Below, piece after piece: positions 53,558 to 63,234 of a DNA stretch of 64,000 nt. Origin of the DNA: Sulfurimonas sp. (GTDB lineage Bacteria > Campylobacterota > Campylobacteria > Campylobacterales > Sulfurimonadaceae); contig JAKITC010000001.1 of the NCBI GenBank assembly GCA_021648285.1, positions 62,001-126,000 of the forward strand. The letters are read 5' to 3'. How positions within the stretch are numbered: position 1 is the stretch's first letter; each line of letters starts with the position of its first letter. The position numbers and the translations under genes were made by a program. Below the pieces are notes generated by a model. The model was not told where the DNA came from, did not search any database, and worked only from the letters and a program-made list of their open reading frames with translations.

Positions 53558-54741
53558 TTTTAGAGTATATAAATCCAAATAATTTAAAAGAAAAAATAGA
53601 TATAGAGTTCACAACTAAAACTAGTTCAGATTGGATAAATATAAATTCCAGTAATAAACTTGAATTTATAAAAAAGTTTTTGCCAGCTTATTATAGTGGA
53701 CAAAGACTTATTGTGTTTGACTCTAAGCATAAGCATTTACTTAAGTTTCATGAAGATAATAACATCAATAAATTTGAGAATATTAAAGAAGTGAATTTTA
53801 ATAGTAAAATTCTTTTTTTCACATCTGGTAGTAGTGGTTTCCCAGTAGGTGCTTTTAAAACAAAAGAAAATCTTGAGGGAGAAGTTCAAGTATTAAGAAG
53901 ATTACTAAAAGATTATAATATAAAACGAGTAGTTGTCACAGTACCATTTGTCCATATATATGGTATTTTAGTTGGCTTACTCTTTCCTATGTCTTTAGAT
54001 GGTGTAAAAATGGTTATTAAAGATGATTTTCTACCTTATGAGTTATTGGAAGAAGCTTCATTTAATGACACATTAGTGGTAACTACACCAGTTTTCATAA
54101 AAGCATTGTCAAAACTAAATACCAATAATAAATTAACTTCTAGTTTATTTATTAGCTCAACAGGCCCGTTACATGTTGATGATGCAACAATATTTGAAAA
54201 TAAATTTGAGACCAATTTATTACAGTTGTTTGGTTCGACGGAAACAGGAGGAATTGCTTATAAATTTGGCAAAAAAATAAAATGGACATCATTAGATAAT
54301 GTCCGCATATCTATAAAGGATGATAAATTAAATGTTATTTCACCTTTTGTATCACTGTTCTTATTAAATAAAAAAATATTGAAAATAGAGAATTCCTTTA
54401 CTACCGAAGATATTATTGAAATTGATGAAGATAAGTTCACTTTAATTGGTCGAAGTAATAAAATTATAAAAATTGCTGGAAAGCGTATATCGGCTGTACA
54501 AATTGAATCAATTCTAGAAACACTACCTGAAGTTAATAAGGCTATTATAGAATTAGTATATAAAAAAGAACTGCTAAGAAGTGAGCAAATTATAATTATT
54601 TTGGAAGCAAGTTCAAAAGTTGACAAAAAGATTATACAGCAGTCAATTAGAAAATGCTATGATACTCTTACCATACCATTTATAATTAAGTATGTAGATA
54701 AAATAGACTACTCTGCGATGGGTAAAAAAATTATATTTTAA
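53554..54741 (+). CDS. aryl/acyl-ACP or -CoA ligase (AMP-binding)
   Basis: 395 residues, shorter than typical (about 500), mainly at the N-terminus. P-loop FFTSGSSGFPVGAFK (about 88-102), LFGSTETGGIAY, LIGRSNKIIKIAGKRIS and the C-terminal catalytic Lys region YSAMGKKIIF. It would activate the aryl acid made by the ammonia-lyase (such as 4-coumarate) and load it on an ACP (ApeH-like). Last gene of the cluster, by four-base overlap. AT content is a little higher than in neighbours. Confidence 0.88.
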   Translation: MILEYINPNNLKEKIDIEFTTKTSSDWININSSNKLEFIKKFLPAYYSGQRLIVFDSKHKHLLKFHEDNNINKFENIKEVNFNSKILFFTSGSSGFPVGAFKTKENLEGEVQVLRRLLKDYNIKRVVVTVPFVHIYGILVGLLFPMSLDGVKMVIKDDFLPYELLEEASFNDTLVVTTPVFIKALSKLNTNNKLTSSLFISSTGPLHVDDATIFENKFETNLLQLFGSTETGGIAYKFGKKIKWTSLDNVRISIKDDKLNVISPFVSLFLLNKKILKIENSFTTEDIIEIDEDKFTLIGRSNKIIKIAGKRISAVQIESILETLPEVNKAIIELVYKKELLRSEQIIIILEASSKVDKKIIQQSIRKCYDTLTIPFIIKYVDKIDYSAMGKKIIF

Positions 54742-54801
54742 AATTAATTGAACCCTCTGATTAATTCATAGCAAATTTTTTAGTTTTTAAGTATTTTAAA
54801 A

Positions 54802-54876
54802 TGGTGCTCGATACTGGGCTTGAACCAGTGACTTCTTCCATGTCATGGAAGCACTCTACCACTGAGTTAATCGAGC
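54802..54876 (-). tRNA. tRNA-Val (anticodon GAC)
   Basis: 75 bases with an encoded CCA. Acceptor GCTCGAT pairs with ATCGAGC; D arm ACTC/GAGT; anticodon stem CTTCC/GGAAG with loop ATGACAT, giving GAC; T arm ACTGG-TTCAAGC-CCAGT. Isolated, between the pigment cluster and pckA; tRNA genes are common integration borders, but I see no integrase or repeat of the 3' end in the window. Confidence 0.95.
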
Positions 54877-54995
54877 AAGGCTGTAATTTTACCAAAAAAT
54901 ACTTAAATTAATTTTTCTTATTTTGCATAAAAAAAAAGTTTTTTAAATTTTAAAATACTGATATGTATTTACTTTTAATTTAGGTTTATTAAGTG

Positions 54996-55001
54996 TATAA
55001 T
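54996..55001 (+). promoter_or_regulatory. -10 element of pckA promoter
   Basis: TATAAT in AAGTGTATAATTTCACC, 36 bases before the pckA start, after a T-rich stretch. Confidence 0.45.
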
Positions 55002-55036
55002 TTCACCATAATTAATAAGCACTAAAAAGGTAAGTT

Positions 55037-56620
55037 ATGAACTTAACTGAGTTAGAAGAAATAGGTCTAAAAAATGTTGGTAAGGTTTTTCATAATCTTA
55101 GTTATGATGAATTAATTCAGCACGAAATTGATAATGATGAATGTGCAGTTACAAAATTTGGTGCAACAGCAGTTGACACCGGTATCTTCACTGGTCGTAG
55201 CCCAAAAGACAAATATTTTGTAGATCGTGACCCATCAAACAAATATATTGCTTGGGGTGATGTTAACAAAAAAGTTTCTGCTGATATCTTTACAGAACTT
55301 TTAGCTGTTGCTCAAGAACAGCTATCAAACAGAGACATTTATGTTACAGATGTATTTTGTGGTTCTAGTGCTGCTTCAAAAAGATCGGTTCGTTTTGTAT
55401 CTGAGATAGCTTGGCAGTCTCATTTTGTTAAAAACATGTTTATTCGTCCTACTCCATCGGAGTTGGAAGTTTTCAAATCTGATTTCACAGTACTGAATGC
55501 TTGTAAAGCTGTAGATGACAAATGGCAAGAGCATGGTCTTAACTCTGAAGTGTTTGTACTTTTTGATGTAGAAAATAACATGGCTATTATCGGTGGTACT
55601 TGGTACGGTGGGGAGATGAAAAAAGGGATTTTTTCAATGATGAACTACTGGCTGCCACTAGAGGGTAAACTTCCTATGCACTGTTCTGCAAATGTTGGTG
55701 AAAAAGGGGATACCGCACTTTTCTTCGGACTAAGCGGAACTGGTAAGACTACTCTTTCAACTGATCCTCATCGTGCTTTAATCGGTGATGATGAACATGG
55801 TTGGGATAACTACGGGGTATTTAACTTTGAGGGTGGATGTTACGCAAAAGTTATAGACATTGATGCTAAAAGCGAACCTGAAATTTACAATGCGATTAGA
55901 ACAAATGCACTCCTTGAAAATGTTGTAATGTATGGAGAGGGTGAAGTAGATTATGAAGATAATTCAAAGACTGAAAACACTCGTGTTTCTTATCCGATAG
56001 AGCATATCAAGAATCATGCAGCTAGTTTAAGTGCAGGTCATCCTGAAAATATCATCTTTTTGACTGCCGATGCTTTCGGTGTTCTTCCACCGGTTTCAAA
56101 GCTTACTAAAGAGCAGGCAATGTACTACTTTTTAAGTGGATACACTGCAAAAATTGCTGGAACCGAGCGTGGGATTACTGAACCTGTTGCAACATTCAGT
56201 GCATGTTTTGGTGAGGCTTTCTTACCACTTCATCCAACAGTTTATGCAAAACTTCTTGGTGAAAAAATTGATAAGCATGGTGTTAATGTTTATCTTGTAA
56301 ACACTGGATGGACAGGTGGAGCTTATGGTGTTGGTCACAGAATGAGTATAAAAGATACTCGTGCTTGTATTAATGCTATTTTGGATGGGAGTATTAAAGA
56401 AAGTGAGTTTGATACTACTAAAACATTTAGATTACATGTACCCAAGACTCTTGGTAGTATTAATCCAGAGATTTTAAACCCTCGTAATGCTTGGGAAGAT
56501 AAAGATAAATTTGATAAAACAAGAGATACTCTAGCTGAGATGTTTATTAAAAACTATAAAAAATACCAAGATGCAGATCATCCTGATTTTTCTCCATATG
56601 GTCCAAAAGTAGGATCTTAA
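55037..56620 (+). CDS. pckA: phosphoenolpyruvate carboxykinase (ATP)
   Basis: 527 residues, full length. It converts oxaloacetate and ATP to phosphoenolpyruvate and CO2, linking the reverse TCA cycle to gluconeogenesis through gap/pgk/tpiA. Kinase-1a loop [14 protein letters not shown], kinase-2 [19 protein letters not shown] (substrate site) and [15 protein letters not shown] are all present. AAAGG lies nine bases before ATG. Confidence 0.97.
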   Translation: MNLTELEEIGLKNVGKVFHNLSYDELIQHEIDNDECAVTKFGATAVDTGIFTGRSPKDKYFVDRDPSNKYIAWGDVNKKVSADIFTELLAVAQEQLSNRDIYVTDVFCGSSAASKRSVRFVSEIAWQSHFVKNMFIRPTPSELEVFKSDFTVLNACKAVDDKWQEHGLNSEVFVLFDVENNMAIIGGTWYGGEMKKGIFSMMNYWLPLEGKLPMHCSANVGEKGDTALFFGLSGTGKTTLSTDPHRALIGDDEHGWDNYGVFNFEGGCYAKVIDIDAKSEPEIYNAIRTNALLENVVMYGEGEVDYEDNSKTENTRVSYPIEHIKNHAASLSAGHPENIIFLTADAFGVLPPVSKLTKEQAMYYFLSGYTAKIAGTERGITEPVATFSACFGEAFLPLHPTVYAKLLGEKIDKHGVNVYLVNTGWTGGAYGVGHRMSIKDTRACINAILDGSIKESEFDTTKTFRLHVPKTLGSINPEILNPRNAWEDKDKFDKTRDTLAEMFIKNYKKYQDADHPDFSPYGPKVGS

Positions 56621-56624
56621 AAGC

Positions 56625-56732
56625 TTCATCTTTACCGCACTTTGCGCCCGAGCAAAGCGACAAAGTGCCCTTGGGGTGCACATAACTTAGTCGCAGCATA
56701 CTAATAGTATAGCCTTAGACTAAGTTTTGCAC
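56625..56732. repeat. nested palindromic element between pckA and dedA
   Basis: Two strong inverted repeats: GCACTTTG/CAAAGTGC (56637-56668) and AACTTAGTC/GACTAAGTT (56684-56726), the second with an inner ATACT-aat-AGTAT. GTGCCCTTGGGG between them recalls the tail of the other copies. It follows pckA directly and could terminate both it and the convergent dedA gene. The rest of 56733-56870 holds a TACATGTA palindrome at 56809 but no gene. Confidence 0.6.
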
Positions 56733-56870
56733 ACATTACAGCAAATCTAAAACCTTTAATATTACAGAATCTCCTTAAATTACAACAAAAATATTTTAAA
56801 ATTAAATCTACATGTAGATAGTTACTTTTCTTTTTATAAAGAAGCTATTTCCTACGCTTTGTAAAGAAAC

Positions 56871-57434
56871 TTACTTACGTCGTTTTGTGGCGTGAGTCAT
56901 GTATAACCATAAAGCTCCACCAAAGACTATAAGAATTATTGGTGCTATCCAAGGTTTATCCCCTACAACTCCCGCAGCTTTTACTAATGCATTTCCTGAA
57001 TAGTAACTTCCAAATCCAAAAACTAAAGCCCAGACTGCTGCACTTAGTACATTTAAAATAGCAAATTTTTTAAAATCATATTTTGTAAGACCAATTGCAA
57101 TAGGTATAAGTGTTTTAATCCCATAAACAAATTTTTGTATCAAAATTATCCATGAACCATTTTTTTTCATCATGATATGTGCGAGGGCTAATTTTCTTCT
57201 ATGTTTACGAAAACTTTCCATCATCATAGTTTTTTGGTAACGTGCCATATAAAAGAGTAAAACATCACCTATTGCATTTGCAACAAAAGCGGTAACTATT
57301 ACCGTAGTTAAATCCATTTTTCCCATAAATGATAAAACACCTGCGCCAATAAGCGCAATAAATCCTCCACCTAGAGAGTATAAAAAAAGTCCTATGTATC
57401 CATATGTTTCTAAATTACTAAAAGTATCTTCCAT
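56871..57434 (-). CDS. DedA-family membrane protein
   Basis: 187 residues, about five membrane or re-entrant helices. Features: FIALIGAGVLSFMGKMDLTTVIVTAFVANAIGDVLLFYMARY, then conserved basic residues KKNGSWIILIQKFVYGIKTLIPIAIGL; the Arg usually in this loop (F-x-R-F-x-P) is Lys/Ile here (QKFVYG). DedA proteins translocate phospholipids or undecaprenyl phosphate across the inner membrane. Just downstream of uvrB (14 bases), probably the same transcript. Confidence 0.88.
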   Translation of the reverse strand: MEDTFSNLETYGYIGLFLYSLGGGFIALIGAGVLSFMGKMDLTTVIVTAFVANAIGDVLLFYMARYQKTMMMESFRKHRRKLALAHIMMKKNGSWIILIQKFVYGIKTLIPIAIGLTKYDFKKFAILNVLSAAVWALVFGFGSYYSGNALVKAAGVVGDKPWIAPIILIVFGGALWLYMTHATKRRK

Positions 57435-57448
57435 AATTATTATTGTTC

Positions 57449-59431
57449 CTAAAGTTTTTTAATTTTTGTTATTTCATCTCTAAGTCTTGCGGCTTCTTCA
57501 AAATTCAGTTCTTTTGCTGCTTGTTTCATTTTCAGCATAAGTTCTTTTGTTAGAGCTTTTCTCTCTGATGCTGGCATTTTATCCATTTTTTTATGTTTTT
57601 GGTAAATATCACCATAATCTTCAACTTTTAAATTCTCATCAAGAGAACGTTTAGTTGTTTTTGGAATGATACCGTGTTTTTTGTTGTGAGCATCTTGAAT
57701 CTCTCTTCTGGCAGTAGTTTTATCTATCGCCCTTTGCATAGAACCTGTGATTCTATTTGCATAAAGTATTACTCTGCCATTTTCATTTCTAGCTCCACGG
57801 CCTATTGTCTGAACCAGTGCTGTTTCACTTCGTAAAAACCCCTCTTTGTCAGCATCTAATATAGCGACTAAAGATACCTCTGGCAGGTCTAAACCCTCGC
57901 GAAGCAGGTTTATACCTATAAGCACATCAAACTCACCAAGTCTTAAAGAACGTATTATCTGATTTCTCTCAATTGTATCTATGTCAGAGTGCATGTACTG
58001 GACTTTTATACCCAAATCTGCCAAATATTTTGTAAGTGCTTCTGCCATCTTTTTTGTAAGAACAGTAATGAGTACACGCTCATCTTTTACTGTTATTTTT
58101 TTAATTTCATCATGTATATCTTCAACTTGATTATCTGAACTTTTTATCTCTATAACAGGGTCAAGCAGTCCGGTAGGGCGAATAATCTGTTTTGCAACAA
58201 CACTTGACATGTCAAGTTCATATGGAGATGGCGTAGCTGAAACAAACATATAGTGAGGAGCTTTGTTTATGTACTCATCAGCCATTAGCGGTCTATTGTC
58301 AAGAGCACTTGGAAGTCTGAACCCGTAATCAACTAAAACGTCTTTTCTAGCTCTGTCTCCTGCATACATCCCGCGATATTGTGGAAGTGATACGTGAGAT
58401 TCATCTACGATTACTAGATAATCTTTATGATTTACTTCAAAGTAATCTAGTAGTGTAAACGGAGCTTCCCCAGGTTTTTTGTTTGTCAGAAGCCTTGAGT
58501 AGTTCTCAACTCCTTTACACATACCTGTAGTTTGAAGCATCTCTAAATCAAACTCGACTCTCTGCTTTAGTCTTTGGTACTCTAAAAGTTTTCCCTCTTT
58601 TTGAAAGTATGCAAGTCTCTCGTCAAGCTCTTCCTCTATCCGTTTAATTGCAACAGCCATTTTCTCCTGACCTACACTAAACTGCGAAGTTGCATAGATG
58701 GTAAATTGTTTATGGTCTTCAAGTCGTTTATTGTCAATAATGTCAAAAGTATAGATTGCTTCAATCTCATCACCAAAGAACTCTATACGGATTGCTTCTT
58801 GTCCAAAGTATGGAGGGTATACATCAATCGTCTCGCCATTAACACGAATATGACCGCTGTCAAAATAACTATCATTACGAGAGTAACCCATCTCAACTAA
58901 ACGAAGCAGAAGTTTTTTTTGAGGTATTTCATCGCCAACAGCCACGGACTGAACCATATTCTGATACTCTTCAGGGTCACCCAAACCGTAATTTGCAGAA
59001 ACAGAAGCGATGACGATTACATCATCATAACTAAGCAGGTTGGCAGTTGAAGAGAGTCTCATACGTTCTAGCTCATCATTGATGGCACTGTCTTTTTCAA
59101 TGAAAAGGTCCTGACGAGGTATGTAAGCCTCTGGCTGATAATAGTCATAGTAAGATACAAAGTACTCAACATGTGCATTTGGAAAGAAAGACCTGAACTC
59201 AGAATACAGCTGAGCTGCTAAAGTCTTGTTGTGAGTCATGATGATAGTAGGCATCTTAACATTCTCTATAACCTTCGCCATAGTGTATGTTTTACCGCTG
59301 CCAGTGACTCCTTCAAGCGTCTGGTAACGGTTACCTTCTAGTATGGAATCACTTATAGCTTTGATAGCAGTAGGTTGGTCTCCGGCTGGAGAATAATCTG
59401 ATTTTACTTTAAATTCTGGCTTATTTTTCAT
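57449..59431 (-). CDS. uvrB: excinuclease ABC subunit B
   Basis: 660 residues, normal length. Walker [11 protein letters not shown] (40-49), beta-hairpin [17 protein letters not shown] that clamps [11 protein letters not shown], helicase motif [13 protein letters not shown], and the C-terminal UVR domain ([28 protein letters not shown]). It holds damaged DNA for UvrC in nucleotide excision repair. The start ATG is followed by [19 protein letters not shown], as in homologues. Confidence 0.97.
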   Translation of the reverse strand: MKNKPEFKVKSDYSPAGDQPTAIKAISDSILEGNRYQTLEGVTGSGKTYTMAKVIENVKMPTIIMTHNKTLAAQLYSEFRSFFPNAHVEYFVSYYDYYQPEAYIPRQDLFIEKDSAINDELERMRLSSTANLLSYDDVIVIASVSANYGLGDPEEYQNMVQSVAVGDEIPQKKLLLRLVEMGYSRNDSYFDSGHIRVNGETIDVYPPYFGQEAIRIEFFGDEIEAIYTFDIIDNKRLEDHKQFTIYATSQFSVGQEKMAVAIKRIEEELDERLAYFQKEGKLLEYQRLKQRVEFDLEMLQTTGMCKGVENYSRLLTNKKPGEAPFTLLDYFEVNHKDYLVIVDESHVSLPQYRGMYAGDRARKDVLVDYGFRLPSALDNRPLMADEYINKAPHYMFVSATPSPYELDMSSVVAKQIIRPTGLLDPVIEIKSSDNQVEDIHDEIKKITVKDERVLITVLTKKMAEALTKYLADLGIKVQYMHSDIDTIERNQIIRSLRLGEFDVLIGINLLREGLDLPEVSLVAILDADKEGFLRSETALVQTIGRGARNENGRVILYANRITGSMQRAIDKTTARREIQDAHNKKHGIIPKTTKRSLDENLKVEDYGDIYQKHKKMDKMPASERKALTKELMLKMKQAAKELNFEEAARLRDEITKIKKL

Positions 59432-59533
59432 ATGTGGAATTATAGCTTTTTATTGTGAATTATAGTAGTTGCGAAGCTGTTAGCTTGAAATTATGATAGA
59501 ATTATATTAGAAGAATAGAGAGTAGGAATTTTT

Positions 59534-59761
59534 ATGCAAAATCAAACAACCTTAGAAAAATTAAATGAAAAAGTATCAGGTATATTACAACAGTATCACT
59601 CTTTAAAGGGTGAAAATGAGTTGCTTAGAACAGAGTTGGTAACTCTAAAATCTGAAAGTGAAATAAAAAATCAAGAGATAGAAAAATTAATAGAACAAAA
59701 TACTATGAAAGATTTAGAGATAGAAGAGATAGTTGAGAAAATAGAAAGTATTATGGGTTGA
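59534..59761 (+). CDS. short coiled-coil protein (ZapB-like, putative)
   Basis: 75 residues forming nearly one continuous coiled coil (heptads from LEKLNEKVSGILQQYHSLKGENELLRTE to EEIVEKIESIMG). Length and composition match ZapB, which bundles FtsZ rings through ZapA. The next gene, four bases on, is ZapA-like, which strengthens the guess. Coiled coils match easily by chance, so the name is tentative. Confidence 0.6.
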   Translation: MQNQTTLEKLNEKVSGILQQYHSLKGENELLRTELVTLKSESEIKNQEIEKLIEQNTMKDLEIEEIVEKIESIMG

Positions 59762-59765
59762 GTTA

Positions 59766-59984
59766 ATGAGTAAGAAGTTGGGCTTAAATATAGGTGGTCG
59801 CCGTTTTGATGTTGATGTCGAAGATAGCTTTGCTCCTTTTTTGGAACAACAGATGAAAAACGATTTTAATGTAGAGGGGAATAACGAGTTAAAAATATTA
59901 CTTCAAGCCTATATTCGCAAAAATCACGATTTGTTCTTACAGGAGCAAAAAATAGAAGAAATTAACAAAAAATTAGATTTGTAA
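59766..59984 (+). CDS. ZapA-like cell division protein (putative)
   Basis: 72 residues. N-terminal strands LGLNIGGRRFDVDVEDSFAPFLEQ and a C-terminal coiled coil (NHDLFLQEQKIEEINKKLDL). ZapA folds similarly (beta hairpin, helix, long coil) but is usually near 100 residues, so this is a short version. Likely translated with the preceding gene. Inferred from layout and pairing. Confidence 0.55.
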   Translation: MSKKLGLNIGGRRFDVDVEDSFAPFLEQQMKNDFNVEGNNELKILLQAYIRKNHDLFLQEQKIEEINKKLDL

Positions 59985-60017
59985 GCACTGATTTATAATA
60001 ACGTAAGTTAAAAGTGA

Positions 60018-60023
60018 TATAAT
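60018..60023 (+). promoter_or_regulatory. -10 element of the tRNA-Arg promoter
   Basis: TATAAT in AAAGTGATATAATTTCATCC, 28 bases before the tRNA-Arg 5' end. Confidence 0.5.
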
Positions 60024-60051
60024 TTCATCCTCCTTAAAAAAGAGATGGTGT

Positions 60052-60128
60052 GCGCTCGTAGCTCAGCTGGATAGAGCACTGGTTTGCGGTACCAGAGGTC
60101 ACAGGTTCGACTCCTGTCGGGCGCACCA
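60052..60128 (+). tRNA. tRNA-Arg (anticodon GCG)
   Basis: 77 bases with encoded CCA. Acceptor GCGCTCG/CGGGCGC with one G-T pair; D arm GCTC/GAGC; anticodon stem CTGGT/ACCAG with loop TTGCGGT, anticodon GCG; T arm ACAGG-TTCGACT-CCTGT. No integrase or duplicated 3' end nearby. The 215 bases after it (60129-60343) hold no gene I can see. Confidence 0.95.
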
Positions 60129-60343
60129 TACTTACTTAATAAACTCCCCAATTAATGATACTTTTACAACTTATGATAAAGCTAGACTCGTGGTTTGCGT
60201 ACTAGTCAATATGTTAGATTTGTCTCGAATTTGACTTAAAAGTTTTCTTCAAATCATTCCGAATATAATTAGAAAGTTACTGCTGTTCATTTTCATTTCA
60301 TTTTCATAATCTACAATTCAAATAATTAGAGAAGGAGATTGTT

Positions 60344-61051
60344 GTGATTTACAAAAATAAAATTATTTTATTTTTATTTATACTTCCATTTTTAGATGGT
60401 TGTGCGGGGGATAATATTTTTGCATTAGATAAAGATGAGGTTTGGCATAGTCATAGACCTATGTTAGTAATGCGTGAAAAAGTTGATGATAAAAAGGAGA
60501 TGAAGGAGAATGCCCCTGATCTGTTAGACGAACTTTTGTCACCTTTTGAAGATATGACAGAGTATGCTTTAGATAATGATGTTGATGGAATGAACAAGAC
60601 ATTAGCAGATATAAAAGAAAATCAAAACAGATATAAAAATCTTGATAATGGAATCAAGCAATTAGAGTTGTCTGTAGAAAAACATAATTACCAAGCTACT
60701 GCCTTAATCTCTACGAGGTTATTTAAAAAAAACATTGATAATTTTTCATATTCAAGTTATATTAAAGAACAAATACAAATAGAAAACTTAGACTACATGG
60801 GCTTTGAAATACTTGCTTTATTAAATCAAAAAAATATTGATTTTGCTGAAATAGAAACATTGATTATTGCAAGCAAAGAGCATTGGCTCGCTCTAAAAGA
60901 TAAAGTAAAAAATAAAAACAATCTTGATTCCTTTGAACTTTTATTTAAAGGGCTTGAACTGAGTGCCAAAAATAAAGATGTAAAAATGCTTCAAATATGG
61001 GCTTCTATGGACTTATCCCTAGTTGACATATTAGAAATTGATTTTAAATAG
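60344..61051 (+). CDS. putative lipoprotein heading an RND efflux operon
   Basis: 235 residues. GTG start six bases after AGAAGGAG. Signal peptide NKIILFLFILPFLDGCAG with lipobox LDGC. The rest is helical and charged, with repeated helical hairpins (ADIKENQNRYKNLDNGIKQLELSVEKHN). No family recognised. It is 10 bases before the TolC-like gene, so it probably supports that pump or its assembly at the outer membrane. Confidence 0.7.
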   Translation: MIYKNKIILFLFILPFLDGCAGDNIFALDKDEVWHSHRPMLVMREKVDDKKEMKENAPDLLDELLSPFEDMTEYALDNDVDGMNKTLADIKENQNRYKNLDNGIKQLELSVEKHNYQATALISTRLFKKNIDNFSYSSYIKEQIQIENLDYMGFEILALLNQKNIDFAEIETLIIASKEHWLALKDKVKNKNNLDSFELLFKGLELSAKNKDVKMLQIWASMDLSLVDILEIDFK

Positions 61052-61061
61052 GTAGATAAAA

Positions 61062-62252
61062 ATGTTTAAACTTTTTTTATATGTTGCTCTTATTAGCTTT
61101 ACATTAAATGCAGATGTATTGGATTTTTATAAAAATGCATTAAAAACTTTACAATATGATAAAACATATTCACTTTACAAACAAGCAAATAGCATGCAAA
61201 AAGATGGAATTACTTATAATAAGTATGCGAACTTTGCACTAGATGCTGATTATTCAAAAACAAAGGCTTCTTTATTGCCAAATACATTTGACACAACAAA
61301 TATAGGATTTAATGACACCATCGATTTATTTGGCAAAAGCAGTTATAAAATTAAAGAACTAGCCTTGAATGTCCAAGCTGAAAAAACTCTTCTAGATATG
61401 CAAAAAGAGCAATTGTTTGTCTCACTTGTATCTATGATAAGTGTATATTATCAAACAGAGGAGCGATTGACTCTGCACCAGTCATTGTTGGATAAACAGC
61501 AAAGTATCTACGATAAATTTCAAACACTACAACAAAGTGGCATAGTCTCACAAATTGACCTTTTAAGATTTAAAAATACACTTTCACAGCTTAAAACAAG
61601 AATTATAGATGAGAAAACTACTGTGCAAAAGATGAAACGACAGTTAAATCTATATGCACCAAATCAAGAAATCCCACTTTTAAAACATTTAACACTTGAA
61701 TGTACAAAAGAAGATTTTTTATCTCAAAATCAACAAGAAAAGTTGAATGCTATTGCAGCCAAGCAACTTTGGGTGCAAGCTCAGAATGCTTCTCATTCCT
61801 ATCTTCCAGATGTAACTGTAGGAATGAATTATCAACAATTAAATGATCCAACTTCTTATGGCAATAATTACTCTTTGAATGTTGCAATCCACATGCCACT
61901 GAGTGCTACTGACTTTAAACAAAGCGAAGCTCTAAAAGTTAGTGCTCTAAGTTTGAAATCTAAAGATATTGAATATAAAATTCAAAGAGAGAATGAATAT
62001 ACACAAAGATTTCAAGATTATCAAAGTGCTACAAATCAACTTGCAGTTTTAACTGACAATATAGTTGATTATGAAAAAAGTGAAGGAACCATAAAAACTG
62101 CATATTTAAAACAGTATGTTGACTTTAATACCTTTTTACAAGTTTTAACCGAGAGTTTGAATGCGAAAGAGCAAATTATCACACTTATATATCAACAAAG
62201 CGAACAAATTATTATTTTAAATGCTATTGCATCAGGAGCTATATATGAATAA
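61062..62252 (+). CDS. TolC-family outer-membrane efflux protein
   Basis: 396 residues, on the short side. Signal peptide FKLFLYVALISFTLNA; two long coiled-coil regions (QEERL to RLNLYAP and a C-terminal one) with FNDTIDLFGKSSYKIKE and LPDVTVGMNYQQLNDP strands between. TolC-type proteins form the outer-membrane duct of three-part pumps. It overlaps the adaptor gene start by eight bases. Confidence 0.87.
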   Translation: MFKLFLYVALISFTLNADVLDFYKNALKTLQYDKTYSLYKQANSMQKDGITYNKYANFALDADYSKTKASLLPNTFDTTNIGFNDTIDLFGKSSYKIKELALNVQAEKTLLDMQKEQLFVSLVSMISVYYQTEERLTLHQSLLDKQQSIYDKFQTLQQSGIVSQIDLLRFKNTLSQLKTRIIDEKTTVQKMKRQLNLYAPNQEIPLLKHLTLECTKEDFLSQNQQEKLNAIAAKQLWVQAQNASHSYLPDVTVGMNYQQLNDPTSYGNNYSLNVAIHMPLSATDFKQSEALKVSALSLKSKDIEYKIQRENEYTQRFQDYQSATNQLAVLTDNIVDYEKSEGTIKTAYLKQYVDFNTFLQVLTESLNAKEQIITLIYQQSEQIIILNAIASGAIYE

Positions 62253-63234
62253 GCTGTTTCTATTTCTACTAATGATGAAATCATTACTTCTAGCATCTTC
62301 TATAGAGGTTAGCGTTGTAACACCTGTGCAAAACAGTGATACTATAAAAATCGAAGCAGATGGTCTTGTTATATCAAAAAACATCACATTAACAGCCAAA
62401 ACAAGCGGAATCATCCATCGTTATGTGAATGATAATGTAAATGTCGCTAAGGGAGAGCTTCTTGCAAAAGTTGATGATAAAAGACGACATATGAAGTTAA
62501 ACTATCTAAAAGAGAGATTGAAGTTTTTAGATAATCAATTAATATTTGAAAAAGATAGAGTCCAAGAAATTCAAGAGAAATATAAAATGGGAATTGCTCC
62601 CAAAAATGAGTTTCTAAATGAAAAAATTATTTTAGAACAATTTCAAGAATCTAAAAAATCAACACTTTCAGATTATAAAATTTTACAACTTGAAGAAAAA
62701 GAGAGTGTCGTTATAGCTAAAGAAGATGGGTTTATCACTCAACTCTCAAATGAAAATAAATTTGTGAACTATGGAGATTCATTAGGGATTTTAACACCAA
62801 AAGATGTCGAAGTTAAGCTTTTTGTTGATAGTAAATATGCAAATAATATACAAGAAGGTATGAACGTTAATATGCAAAGTAGCTATGGCAAAATGACAGG
62901 TACAGTTCGTGGTGTTTTAGCACAAACTTCAAGCAATCTTTTAGAGGTTATGGTTGCATCAAATTCAATTTTACCGGTAAATTTGCAACTAAAAGCAGAG
63001 ATAAATATTCAAAATATAAAAGGTTTAAAAATTCCAAAAAGTGCCATTGTCTTGGTAGATAATCAACCGGCAGTATATGAAATACGAGATGGTATAGTAC
63101 ATCTCAAATTTATTGAGATACTCAGTGATAGGGTTGATTTTGCTTTAATCAAAAATACTCTATCCAAAGATGCAAAAATTGCACTCAAAAATACATATAT
63201 GCTGCATGACAACCTAGAAGTGATAGTAAAATGA
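62245..63234 (+). CDS. RND efflux periplasmic adaptor (membrane fusion protein)
   Basis: About 329 residues from ATG 62245 (MNKLFLFLLMMKSLLLASS, a signal peptide); the start at 62221 would put extra residues before it. Barrel-sandwich hybrid ITLTAKTSGIIHRYVNDNVNVAKGELLAKVDD, a coiled coil (62480-62700), then beta-barrel strands. It joins the TolC-like protein to the RND pump. The stop overlaps the pump gene start (ATGA). Confidence 0.9.
   Translation: MNKLFLFLLMMKSLLLASSIEVSVVTPVQNSDTIKIEADGLVISKNITLTAKTSGIIHRYVNDNVNVAKGELLAKVDDKRRHMKLNYLKERLKFLDNQLIFEKDRVQEIQEKYKMGIAPKNEFLNEKIILEQFQESKKSTLSDYKILQLEEKESVVIAKEDGFITQLSNENKFVNYGDSLGILTPKDVEVKLFVDSKYANNIQEGMNVNMQSSYGKMTGTVRGVLAQTSSNLLEVMVASNSILPVNLQLKAEINIQNIKGLKIPKSAIVLVDNQPAVYEIRDGIVHLKFIEILSDRVDFALIKNTLSKDAKIALKNTYMLHDNLEVIVK

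Noticed and set aside
54802-54876. tRNA-Val at the edge of the pigment cluster as an integration site of a genomic island
   Set aside because: No integrase, no repeated tRNA 3' end and no clear change in composition were seen, and the far side of the cluster has no matching border.
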